Shown: in pieces, positions 56,115 to 64,000 of the stretch
How positions within the stretch are numbered: position 1 is the stretch's first letter
Layout of the letters: each line of letters opens with the position of its first letter
From: Stenotrophomonas maltophilia
GTDB lineage: Bacteria; Pseudomonadota; Gammaproteobacteria; Xanthomonadales; Xanthomonadaceae
Assembly (NCBI RefSeq): GCF_001676385.1
Contig: NZ_LYVJ01000014.1
Location: forward strand, 51,606 to 115,605
Direction of reading: 5' to 3'
DNA: 64,000 bases
Notes under the pieces: model-generated
What the model saw: only the letters and a program-made list of their open reading frames with translations
Told to the model about the DNA's origin: nothing
Database searches by the model: none
Position numbers and translations under genes: made by a program

Positions 56115-56222
56115 GGGGCAAGGCGGGGAGCGGAGCCGGGACCGTTGGCGCCATGGATGGCGCCATCGAGCCCCCAGGGATGGGTTTACGGCGTGTCCCG
56201 GCTCCGCTCCCTGCCTTGCCCC
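56115..56222 (+). repeat. Long hairpin element B
   Basis: 28-bp arms at 56115-56142 and 56195-56222 pair with a single G-U wobble. The inner hairpin TGGCGCCA-TGGA-TGGCGCCA is at 56146-56165, and the right core is GCCCCCAGGGATGGGTTTAC then GGCGTGTCCC. The right core is shared with element C almost base for base; the outer arms are not. Confidence 0.75.
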
Positions 56223-56251
56223 AGCTCCGGAACCGCTTCAGTCCCAGGCAC

Positions 56252-56277
56252 AAAAAAGCCCCGGCAATCACCGGGGC
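56252..56277 (-). terminator. Intrinsic terminator of ompW
   Basis: On the minus strand GCCCCGG / CCGGGGC closes a 6-nt loop and is followed by six T residues, 67 bp after the ompW stop. Confidence 0.8.
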
Positions 56278-56344
56278 AACATGCTGCGAGGGTTGTGCGT
56301 GCAGCGGGGGAGCGGGGGTGAAGCCCCCGCGCTCACCACGCCGC

Positions 56345-56974
56345 TTAGAACTTGAAGACGTAGGACGCGCCGTAGACCAGCGGATCGATATTGACCGTGC
56401 CGATCTTCTCGCCGTTCAACTTCACCTTGCTGTCGATGTCGATCCAGCGCATGTCAACGCGCAGAGCGCCCTTCTCGCCGATCGCGAAATCCACGCCCGC
56501 ATGCGCGGCGAGGCCCCAGGAATCCTGCAGCTTCAGCTTGCTGCCGGCCAGCGCACCGGTGGTGTCTTCGCTGAAGAAGGTCGTGTAGTTCACGCCGGCA
56601 CCGATGAACGGCGATACCTTGCCCTTGCTGTTGAAGTGGTACTGCAGGGTCACCACCGGCGGCAGCTGCTTGGTGCTGCCCACGCGGCCCAGGCCGTTGA
56701 TGTTGATGTCGTGCTTGAACGGCAGCGCGGCCAGCACTTCGATGCCCAGATTGTCGGCGATGAAGTACTCGCCGGTGATGGTCGGCTTGACGTCGTTGTC
56801 GACGTCGACCTTCAGCGTACCGCCGGCCAGCCAGCCGTTGTTCGACTTCGGGGCCACCTGGTGCACGCCGGCCGAGACGGTCCAGTCGCCCTTGGACTGG
56901 GCCATGGCCGGGGCGGCGGCGAGCGACAGGGCGGCGGCCAGGCTGGCCAGGATCAGGGAAGAGGTCTTGCGCAT
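56345..56974 (-). CDS. ompW: OmpW family outer membrane protein
   Basis: Eight-stranded outer membrane beta-barrel of the OmpW/AlkL family. The 209-residue precursor has a signal peptide (to about residue 25, APAMAQ). The mature N-terminus is KGDWTVSAGVHQVAPKSNNG. The family segment FIADNLGIEVLAALPFKHDI is present, followed by LPPVVTLQYHFNSKGKVSPFIGAGVNYTTFF. It ends in YGASYVFKF with the C-terminal Phe. Such proteins form a lateral opening for small hydrophobic molecules. A perfect FNR-type site lies 61 bp upstream, in line with oxygen control of ompW in enteric bacteria. Confidence 0.93.
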   Translation of the reverse strand: MRKTSSLILASLAAALSLAAAPAMAQSKGDWTVSAGVHQVAPKSNNGWLAGGTLKVDVDNDVKPTITGEYFIADNLGIEVLAALPFKHDININGLGRVGSTKQLPPVVTLQYHFNSKGKVSPFIGAGVNYTTFFSEDTTGALAGSKLKLQDSWGLAAHAGVDFAIGEKGALRVDMRWIDIDSKVKLNGEKIGTVNIDPLVYGASYVFKF

Positions 56975-57033
56975 GGGGGGGCTCTCGTTGCTGGGTGGAT
57001 GGCGACAGTCTCGGCCTCACGCGGCGCTAACGC

Positions 57034-57049
57034 TTTGATCCGGATCAAA
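57034..57049. promoter_or_regulatory. FNR/Anr-type binding site between ompW and gapA
   Basis: TTTGATCCGGATCAAA is a perfect 16-bp palindrome containing TTGAT-N4-ATCAA, the FNR/Anr consensus. It lies 60 bp before ompW and 116 bp before gapA, in the divergent region. ompW is the likelier target. Confidence 0.65.
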
Positions 57050-57162
57050 TCCTGTCCGCCGGCCTTCCAGCGCGGGCACTGGCCCGCGGTGGCCAGCGCC
57101 GGTTTGCTAGACTTGTGGGCCCTATCCATCCCGCCGCACCCGTCGCGGCCGCAGGAGCTTGA

Positions 57163-58170
<1,008 letters not shown>

Positions 58171-58191
58171 GACCGGCGAGCAGCACGCGCG

Positions 58192-58220
58192 GACCCCGGC
58201 CTGGCCGGGGTTCGTCGTTT
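58192..58220 (+). terminator. Intrinsic terminator of gapA
   Basis: Stem GACCCCGGC with loop CTG and GCCGGGGTTC, then GTCGTTT, 21 bp after the stop. Confidence 0.75.
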
Positions 58221-58295
58221 ATGGGGCCAGCCCTGTCGTAGCATGGGCCGGTCGACCGCTGCCGCTGGGGCGCGGAACCGCATTGGAAGCATGCA

Positions 58296-60965
58296 ATGGA
58301 AGCACTGATAGCCCTGGTCGTACTGGTTCTTCTGGCTATTCCGCTGTTGCTGGTGGTCGCGCTGGTGATGATCGCCGGCCTGCGCCGCCGCGTCGCTGCG
58401 CTGGAAAGCGCGCTGGCCGATGCGCCGGCCAGTGTCAGGCCGGTGGCTACCGCGCCTGCGGCTGAACGGCCTGCGGCCACGCCTTCGGCCAGTGCCGATC
58501 CACCGTTCCTGCGGCCGGTCGTCACTGCTGCACCGCAGCCCCCGCAGCCGCCGGCGCGCGAGGCAGCGCCCACCGGAGCGCCCGTGCTCCGTCCTGTTGC
58601 GCCACCGCCAGTACCGCCTGCGCCGGTGCAGCCACCGTTGCCTTCCGAGCCGGCACTGCCCAACTTCATCGAGCGCGGCATTGGCGCGGTCAAGCGTTGG
58701 TTCACCGAAGGCAACGTGCCGGTCAAGATCGGCATGCTGGTGCTGCTGGCCGGCGTCGCCGCGCTGTTGAAGTACGTCAGCGACCAGGGCTGGCTGGTGC
58801 TGCCGGTCGAGCTGCGACTGGCTGGCGTCACCGTCGGTGCACTGGGCCTGCTGGCCTTCGGGTGGCACCAGCGCGAGCGCCGGCGCCTGTTCGCGCTTGC
58901 GCTGCAGGGGGGAGCGATCGGCGTGCTGCTGCTGACCATCTTCGCAGCGTTCAAGCGCTTCGAGATGATTCCCTCCGGCTTTGCCTTCGCAGGCTCGATT
59001 GCACTGGTGGCCGGGCTGTGCGTGCTGGCGGTCGTGCAGAACTCGCGTACGCTGGCGGTGCTGGGCATCCTGGCCGGCTTCATGGCACCGCTGTGGTTGT
59101 CCACCGGCAGCGGCAACCACGTAGGGTTGTTCAGTTACTACGCGGTGCTCAACGCGGGCATCTTCGCCATCGCCTGGTTCCGCCCGTGGCGCGCGCTGAA
59201 CCTGCTGGGCTTCGCTTTCACCTTCGGCATCGGCACCTTCTGGGGCGTACTGCAGTACACGCCGGACCGGTTCAACAGCACCGAGCCGTTCCTGCTGCTG
59301 TTCTTCGCCTTCTACCTGCTGATCCCGCTGCTGTATGCCCGCCGCCAGCCGGCCGGCCGGCGGGACCTGGTCGATGGAAGCCTGGTGTTCGGTACCCCGC
59401 TGGTCGCGTTCTCACTGCAGGCATGCATGCTGCACGAACAGCCAATGACGCTGGCCCTGTGTGCGCTGGGCCTGGCCGCGATCTACGCGGTACTGGCGCG
59501 CGCACTGATCGCGCGTGCGTCTTATACCGTGCTGGCGCAGTCGCACGCGGTGCTGGCGGTGGGCTTTGCCACCCTGGCGGTGCCGCTGGCGCTGTCGGCG
59601 CGTGCCACCGGTGCGGTGTTCGCACTGGAAGGGGCTGGCCTGGCCTGGCTGGGGTTGCGCCAGAAGCGCAGGTTGCCGCAGATCTCCGGCGCATTGCTGC
59701 AGATCGGCGCTGCATTTGCGTTCGTGGCGGGCGGCGATCATTGGCATGAGGACGCGCGCTTCCTGCTCAATCCGACGGCGCTCGGCGCGCTGCTGCTGGC
59801 CGTGGCCGGCTTCGCCTCCGCCTGGAGCTATCAGCGCAGGGCGCGTCCCGAGGTCGCACTGGCTTATTACCTGTGGGGCCTGCTGTGGTGGCTGGGGGGC
59901 CTGGTGCACGAGATCTTCCGCTTTGTCCCGCCTCGCTCGCAGGCCGATGCGTTGCTGGTGCTGGCGGCCGTCACCGCGTGGCTGGCCGCCGAAGCGCAAC
60001 GCCGCCAACCGGCGCGCGCGCTGGGCGTGACAGCGCTGGCGATGCTGGCGCTGGGATTCCCGCTTGCGCTGATGCAGAGCGACGCGCACCAGCAACCGTT
60101 CGCGGGCCACGGCGCGCTGGCCTGGGCACTGTTCGCCGTGCTGGGCGTGCGCACGCTGCTGTGCCTGCGCCAGGGCGGCAATACCGTGGCGCGCATCGCG
60201 CAGTTCCTGTGGTGGCTGCTGTGGCCGTCGCTGCTTTCGCTGCTGGCCCTGTGGGGCGGCGGTGAGGCCGGGCTGGCACAGGGCTGGACATTGCTGCTGG
60301 TCACGCTGCCGTGGTTGCTGATCGCGGCGCTGTCGCTGTGGCGCTGGAATGTCTTGCGCTGGCCGCTGGGTGACGCGTTCGACCGTGTGCGCCTGCCCCT
60401 GCAGTGCGTGCTGTTCGGCCTGTTGTCCACGGGATGGTTGCTTGGCCAGCTGCTGCCGGGTAATGCCGCGCCCCTGGCCTGGTTGCCGGTGTTGAATCCT
60501 GCAGAGCTGGGGCAATGGTTGAGCCTGGCCCTGCTGGCGCGCTGGCTGTACAGCGCGCAGTCGCCACAGCCGCTGCAGCGGATTCGCCTGCCGGTACTGG
60601 CGCTGGCAGGCTTCATTGCCTTGACCAGCCTCGTGTTGCACGCCGTGCACCACTGGGGCGGATTGTCATGGAGCATGTCGATGGCACGCTTCAGCCTGGC
60701 GCAGACCAGCCTGACCGTGCTGTGGAGCGTGCTCGGCGTGATCGCCTGGGTATGGGGCTCGCGTCGTGGCCAGCGCGTGCTGTGGATGGTCGGTGCCGTG
60801 CTGATGGGCGTGGTGCTGGCCAAGCTGGTGCTCATCGATCGCCAGCACCTGGGCAACCTGCTGGGCATCGCATCATTCATCGCCTATGGCCTGCTGTGCA
60901 CGGTCGTGGGATATCTGGCACCGGCACCGCCGAGCGCGCCGCCGACCGTGGAGGAGAAGCAATGA
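58296..60965 (+). CDS. DUF2339 polytopic membrane protein
   Basis: An 889-residue integral membrane protein. One N-terminal helix (residues 4-27) is followed by a Pro/Ala-rich linker of about 90 residues. VERGIGAVKRWFTEGNVPVKIGMLVLLAGVAALLKYV-like sequence then marks the start of the DUF2339 core, with about 20 further hydrophobic helices to the C-terminus. The family is widespread and of unknown function. The stop overlaps the DUF3999 gene as ATGA, a pairing seen in other Proteobacteria. Confidence 0.87.
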   Translation: MEALIALVVLVLLAIPLLLVVALVMIAGLRRRVAALESALADAPASVRPVATAPAAERPAATPSASADPPFLRPVVTAAPQPPQPPAREAAPTGAPVLRPVAPPPVPPAPVQPPLPSEPALPNFIERGIGAVKRWFTEGNVPVKIGMLVLLAGVAALLKYVSDQGWLVLPVELRLAGVTVGALGLLAFGWHQRERRRLFALALQGGAIGVLLLTIFAAFKRFEMIPSGFAFAGSIALVAGLCVLAVVQNSRTLAVLGILAGFMAPLWLSTGSGNHVGLFSYYAVLNAGIFAIAWFRPWRALNLLGFAFTFGIGTFWGVLQYTPDRFNSTEPFLLLFFAFYLLIPLLYARRQPAGRRDLVDGSLVFGTPLVAFSLQACMLHEQPMTLALCALGLAAIYAVLARALIARASYTVLAQSHAVLAVGFATLAVPLALSARATGAVFALEGAGLAWLGLRQKRRLPQISGALLQIGAAFAFVAGGDHWHEDARFLLNPTALGALLLAVAGFASAWSYQRRARPEVALAYYLWGLLWWLGGLVHEIFRFVPPRSQADALLVLAAVTAWLAAEAQRRQPARALGVTALAMLALGFPLALMQSDAHQQPFAGHGALAWALFAVLGVRTLLCLRQGGNTVARIAQFLWWLLWPSLLSLLALWGGGEAGLAQGWTLLLVTLPWLLIAALSLWRWNVLRWPLGDAFDRVRLPLQCVLFGLLSTGWLLGQLLPGNAAPLAWLPVLNPAELGQWLSLALLARWLYSAQSPQPLQRIRLPVLALAGFIALTSLVLHAVHHWGGLSWSMSMARFSLAQTSLTVLWSVLGVIAWVWGSRRGQRVLWMVGAVLMGVVLAKLVLIDRQHLGNLLGIASFIAYGLLCTVVGYLAPAPPSAPPTVEEKQ

Positions 60966-62344
60966 TCACGTGGAGCAGGGCGCTGCTGCCGGCGCTGTTC
61001 GGCCTGCTGGCCGCCGCCGCCGCCGCCGCGCAGGCGGCCGATTACCGCACCCAGTACGCCGAACAATGGCCGCTGACGCTGTCCAGTGCACAATCCGGCG
61101 CCTACCGCATCGTGCTGGAGCCGGCCATCTACCGTCGCGCGGGTCGCGCGGACCTGGGCGATCTGCAGGTTTTCAACGCTGCCGGCCAATCGTTGCCATC
61201 GGCCCTGCTGGCGCCGGACCAGCCGCTGGCGCAGCCCCCGGTTCAGCGGGAACTGCCGTGGTTCGCGTTGCCACCGCTGGCCGAAGCGCAGCGCAATGAT
61301 CTGCAGCTGCTGACCGAACGCGATACAGACGGCCGCGTCCGCCGGGTGGAGGCGCGGGTGAGTGGCGGCGTGGCGGCGAACGGACAGGGCGGCTGGCTGA
61401 TTGATGCCAGCGTGCTGGGCCAGCAGCCGCTGGCCGCGCTGGTACTGGATTGGGCCGACAGCGGCCAGCCGATGCAGGCGCAGGTACAGCTGGACGCCAG
61501 CGACGATCTGCAGCATTGGCGCGTGATCGGCCGCGACATTCCGCTGGTGGACCTGCAGCGGGCGGGCAAGCGGCTGCTGCAGCGCCGGCTGCAGGTAGAC
61601 GGCGAGGCACGTTACCTGCGCGTCCTGGCCGAGGGTGATGCGCGCCTGCCGGCCCTGCGCAGCGTATTGGCCGAGCTCCCGCCGGCACCGGCGACGCTGC
61701 CCTGGGAATGGTTGTCGCTGCAGCCAACCTCGAAGGGAAAGGGGGAATACACGTTCACCCTGGACGGACGCTTCCCGATCGGGCGCGCGGACATTGCCAG
61801 CACCGACAACAGCCTGGTGCAGTGGACGCTGTTCAGTCGTGATGATGAGAGCGCGGAATGGCAGCGCCGCACGGCACCGTGGATCGCCTACCAGCTGCAG
61901 CAGGAGGGGCCGGGCCAGCGCCAGCAGTCGGCGGCGCAGCCGCTCAATGGCATGCACCGCGACCGTTTCTGGAAACTGGTGGCAAACCCGGCGGAAATCG
62001 CCACCGCGCCGACCCTGCGCCTGGGCTATCAGCCCGAGGTACTGGTGTTCCTCAGCCAGGGCGCGGCCCCGTATGCGCTGGCGGTGGGCAGCGCGACGGC
62101 GCGGCGGATGGAGGCGCCGATCGGTGTACTGATCGAAGAACTCCGGCAGCGCAACGATCCGTCGTGGCAGCCGACGCTGGCGCGGCTGGAAGGCACCCCG
62201 GAGCCGCTGGCCGGTGATGCAGCGCTGACGCCGCAGCGGGATTGGAAGGCGTGGCTGCTGTGGGCGCTGCTGGGGCTGGGCGTGCTGGTGGTGGGCGGCC
62301 TGGCGGTCAGCCTGCTTCGGCAGAAGCAGGCGCCTTCGGAATAG
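60962..62344 (+). CDS. DUF3999 exported protein
   Basis: A 460-residue protein with a signal peptide (to about residue 26, AAQAAD). A long beta-rich periplasmic region follows, including YRIVLEPAIYRRAGRADLGDLQVFNAAGQ and FPIGRADIASTDNSLVQWTLFSRDD. One C-terminal membrane helix (WLLWALLGLGVLVVGGLAV, about 428-448) with a short basic tail completes it. The first repeat resembles a carbohydrate-binding-like sandwich, but the function is unknown. Tightly coupled to DUF2339. Confidence 0.86.
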   Translation: MITWSRALLPALFGLLAAAAAAAQAADYRTQYAEQWPLTLSSAQSGAYRIVLEPAIYRRAGRADLGDLQVFNAAGQSLPSALLAPDQPLAQPPVQRELPWFALPPLAEAQRNDLQLLTERDTDGRVRRVEARVSGGVAANGQGGWLIDASVLGQQPLAALVLDWADSGQPMQAQVQLDASDDLQHWRVIGRDIPLVDLQRAGKRLLQRRLQVDGEARYLRVLAEGDARLPALRSVLAELPPAPATLPWEWLSLQPTSKGKGEYTFTLDGRFPIGRADIASTDNSLVQWTLFSRDDESAEWQRRTAPWIAYQLQQEGPGQRQQSAAQPLNGMHRDRFWKLVANPAEIATAPTLRLGYQPEVLVFLSQGAAPYALAVGSATARRMEAPIGVLIEELRQRNDPSWQPTLARLEGTPEPLAGDAALTPQRDWKAWLLWALLGLGVLVVGGLAVSLLRQKQAPSE

Positions 62345-62403
62345 GTTCCAGCGAACGGCGCAGCCCCTCGTGGGTGGCTGCAAAGCGCGATCCCGGGGAT
62401 GGG

Positions 62404-62530
62404 CCGAGCGGGTGGGCTGGGCAGGGGACGCCGTGAATCCGTCCCTGGAGGCTTAGCCGCGCCATGGATGGCGCGGCTAAGCCCCCAGGGAGGGGTTTAC
62501 GGCGTCCCCTGCCAGCCCGCACCGCCTCGG
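62404..62530 (+). repeat. Long hairpin element C
   Basis: Nested stems: GCAGGGGACGCCGT (62421-62434) with ACGGCGTCCCCTGC (62499-62512); TCCCTGG (62442-62448) with CCAGGGA (62485-62491); and GGCTTAGCCGCGCCA (62450-62464) with TGGCGCGGCTAAGCC (62469-62483) around TGGA. GGGCTG / CAGCCC and CCGAG / CTCGG extend it outward. Core as in element B. Confidence 0.75.
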
Positions 62531-62556
62531 TCCACCCATAGCGTCACAAGGCGCCA

Positions 62557-62602
62557 GCGCTTTGGCTTTGGCTCTGGCTGTTGCTGTCGCTCTGCGCCTC
62601 TG
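62557..62602 (+). repeat. Degenerate CTTTGG/CTGTTG microrepeat stretch
   Basis: Imperfect hexamer-like repeats (CTTTGG, CTTTGG, CTCTGG, CTGTTG, CTGTCG, CTCTGC) follow element C. A similar but shorter stretch lies beside elements A and B at 56070-56094. Confidence 0.45.
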
Positions 62603-62641
62603 CCTGCCGCAGGCATCGGCCCTCCCACCACCCGCACCCGA

Positions 62642-62647
62642 TACAAT
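62642..62647 (+). promoter_or_regulatory. Putative -10 element for pgk
   Basis: TACAAT lies 49 bp before the pgk ATG with no clear -35. Weak. Confidence 0.3.
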
Positions 62648-62696
62648 GGCCGTCTGCCGTACCCCGGCATCCCGTCCCTGAGCCAAAGAGTTGCCC

Positions 62697-63872
62697 ATGT
62701 CCATCGTCCGCATGACCGACCTCGACCTCTCCGGCAAGCGCGTGCTGATCCGCCAGGATCTGAACGTGCCGATCGAGAATGGCCGCATCACCTCCGAACA
62801 GCGCATCACCGCTTCGCTGCCGACGCTCAAGCGCGCGCTGGAGCAGGGTGCGGCGGTGATGGTCACCTCGCACCTGGGGCGCCCGAAGGAAGGTGTTTGG
62901 AGCGAGGCCGACTCGCTGGCGCCGGTCGCCCAGCGCCTGTCCGAGCTGCTCGGCCGCGAGGTTCCGCTGGTTCGTGACTGGGTTGACGGCGTTGACGTGC
63001 AGCCGGGCCAGCTCGTGCTGCTGGAAAACTGCCGCATGAATGTAGGCGAGGGCAAGGACGACGAAGCCCTGTCGAAGAAATACGCCGCCTTGTGCGACGT
63101 GTTCGTGATGGATGCCTTCGGTACCGCGCACCGCGCGCAGGCTTCCACCCACGGCGTCATCCGTTTCGCCCCGGTCGCGGCCGGCGGCCCGCTGCTGATG
63201 GCCGAGCTGGACGCGCTGGCGCAGGCGCTGGATGCACCGGCCAAGCCGCTGCTGGCCATCGTCGCCGGCAGCAAGGTCAGCACCAAGCTGGAACTGCTTG
63301 CCAACCTGGTCGGCAAGGTCGATCAGCTGATCGTGGGTGGCGGCATCGCCAACACCTTCATCGCCGCCGCAGGCTACAACGTCGGCAAGTCGCTGTACGA
63401 GCCGGACCTGCTGGATACCGCGAAGAAGATCGTGGCTGATGCCAAAGCGCGCGGCGCCGACATCCCGCTGCCGGTCGACGTGGTCACCGCCAAGCAGTTC
63501 CTGCCCGACGCCGTTGCCGAAGTGAAGGCGGTCGACGCCGTTGCCGAAGACGACCTGATCCTCGACATCGGCCCGCAGACCGCCGCGCAGTATGCGCAGC
63601 TGATCGAGAAGGCGGGCACCGTGGTCTGGAACGGGCCGGTCGGTGTATTCGAGTTCGAGGCCTTCAGCAAGGGCACCGAAGCCCTCGCCCGCGCCATCGC
63701 CAGCTCCAAGGCGTTCTCCATCGCCGGCGGTGGTGACACCCTGGCGGCGGTCGACAAGTTCGATATCGCCGGGCAGGTCAGCTACATCTCCACCGGCGGT
63801 GGTGCGTTCCTGGAGTTCCTGGAAGGCAAGGCCCTGCCGGCGGTGGCCGCACTCGACGCGCGCGGCGCATGA
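62697..63872 (+). CDS. pgk: Phosphoglycerate kinase
   Basis: Transfers phosphate from 1,3-bisphosphoglycerate to ADP. The 391-residue product has the N-terminal substrate region [19 protein letters not shown] and [12 protein letters not shown] with basic residues that bind the sugar phosphate. The nucleotide domain includes [24 protein letters not shown] and the C-terminal [16 protein letters not shown] used the ATG at MSIVRMTDL; an in-frame TTG two codons upstream is less likely. gapA lies 4.5 kb upstream. The stop overlaps the HAD gene as ATGA. Confidence 0.96.
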   Translation: MSIVRMTDLDLSGKRVLIRQDLNVPIENGRITSEQRITASLPTLKRALEQGAAVMVTSHLGRPKEGVWSEADSLAPVAQRLSELLGREVPLVRDWVDGVDVQPGQLVLLENCRMNVGEGKDDEALSKKYAALCDVFVMDAFGTAHRAQASTHGVIRFAPVAAGGPLLMAELDALAQALDAPAKPLLAIVAGSKVSTKLELLANLVGKVDQLIVGGGIANTFIAAAGYNVGKSLYEPDLLDTAKKIVADAKARGADIPLPVDVVTAKQFLPDAVAEVKAVDAVAEDDLILDIGPQTAAQYAQLIEKAGTVVWNGPVGVFEFEAFSKGTEALARAIASSKAFSIAGGGDTLAAVDKFDIAGQVSYISTGGGAFLEFLEGKALPAVAALDARGA

Positions 63873-64000
63873 GTGCCGGGCGCAGCAGGGATGTCCTGTT
63901 CTTCGACCTGGACGGCACCCTGATCGATTCGCAGGTGGGCATCACCACCTGCATCGCCTACGCACTGCAGAAGATGCAGTACCCGGTGCCACCGCAGGAC
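63869..64000 (+). CDS. HAD family hydrolase, phosphoglycolate phosphatase-like (5' part only)
   Basis: The first 44 codons are inside the window. Motif I of HAD phosphatases is [15 protein letters not shown] at residues 11-25, with nucleophile and acid aspartates D13 and D15. The DSQVGI continuation and a helix starting the cap domain resemble Gph/PpaX-like phosphatases. It overlaps pgk as ATGA, so it is likely translationally coupled to glycolysis. Substrate not determinable from this fragment. Confidence 0.8.
   Translation, partial: MSAGRSRDVLFFDLDGTLIDSQVGITTCIAYALQKMQYPVPPQD

Larger units (their letters stand above)
55786..56344. other. 559-bp intergenic region with two long hairpin elements
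   Basis: No gene is supported here. It holds hairpin element A (55846-55949), an imperfect 18-bp tandem repeat (55987-56022), a degenerate GCTCTTGCCTTTGCTT stretch (56070-56094), hairpin element B (56115-56222), the minus-strand ompW terminator (56252-56277) and a GCGGGGG / CCCCCGC hairpin (56312-56330) next to the ompW stop. Short open frames are shadows of the palindromes. Confidence 0.7.
62345..62696. other. 352-bp intergenic region before pgk
   Basis: No gene is supported. It holds hairpin element C (62404-62530), a degenerate CTTTGG/CTGTTG repeat stretch (62557-62602) and a TACAAT box (62642-62647) that may be the -10 for pgk. Confidence 0.65.

Noticed and set aside
55812..56355. Short genes between the S1/P1 nuclease and ompW
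   Set aside because: All candidate frames run through the palindromic elements, lack Shine-Dalgarno sequences and have no family similarity.
62404..62530. Plain rho-independent terminator of the DUF3999 gene
   Set aside because: There is no T-run after the stems, the stem is nested and over 100 bp, and the core matches elements A and B at other loci.

Overview
This GC-rich window (about 66-68% G+C by eye) comes from a gammaproteobacterium of the Xanthomonadaceae, most likely the Stenotrophomonas maltophilia complex. The evidence is the gene content (mrcA facing pilMNOPQ; a moxR-DUF58-Bat block), GTACAAT/TACACT-type promoters, and many small palindromes with GTAG ends (GTAGAGCCGAGC..GCTCGGCT) that match the SMAG repeats of S. 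maltophilia. No rRNA, tRNA, CRISPR array, prophage or transposase was seen.

Layout. 1-8250 (minus): a selenium-dependent respiratory formate dehydrogenase cassette, fdoG (with an in-frame UGA and a bacterial SECIS hairpin), fdoH, fdoI, fdhE, selA and a truncated selB, so the selenoenzyme and part of its decoding machinery lie together. 8541-16187 (plus): gmk, rpoZ, spoT, ridA, recG, a nucleoside hydrolase and zinc-independent ribosomal protein L31. 16484-17761: gltA. 18082-29333 (plus): a surface region with a small OB-fold periplasmic protein, a CS1/Cbl-type (alternate chaperone-usher) fimbrial operon in the order pilin-usher-tip-chaperone, and a 1528-residue trimeric autotransporter adhesin followed by an unrecognised membrane protein. 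29363-32639 (minus): a hypothetical protein and PBP1A. 32859-37961 (plus): the type IV pilus alignment operon pilMNOPQ. 38156-45098 (plus): a six-gene MoxR/DUF58/DUF4381/BatA/BatB-BatC/BatD operon. 45156-49149: a DAACS transporter, a small secreted protein and transketolase. 49276-51819 (minus): an acetyl-CoA hydrolase/transferase family enzyme and a flavin reductase family protein. 51939-54098 (plus): a BlaI repressor, an M56 peptidase carrying a TonB-like domain, and a lipoprotein. 54156-56974 (minus): an MBL-fold hydrolase (probable persulfide dioxygenase), an S1/P1 nuclease and OmpW. 57166-end (plus): gapA, a DUF2339/DUF3999 membrane pair, pgk and the start of a HAD phosphatase.

Most genes are housekeeping and tightly packed, with many ATGA overlaps. 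The accessory character is concentrated at 17.8-29.3 kb, where two adhesion systems sit in a region with lower G+C islands, and in the intergenic spaces, which are full of palindromic elements. The most unusual observation is a family of three long intergenic hairpins (55846-55949, 56115-56222, 62404-62530). They share a conserved core of about 60 bp, but their long outer arms differ from element to element while staying self-complementary. A 66-bp perfect palindrome between tkt and the acetyl-CoA hydrolase gene is the second.
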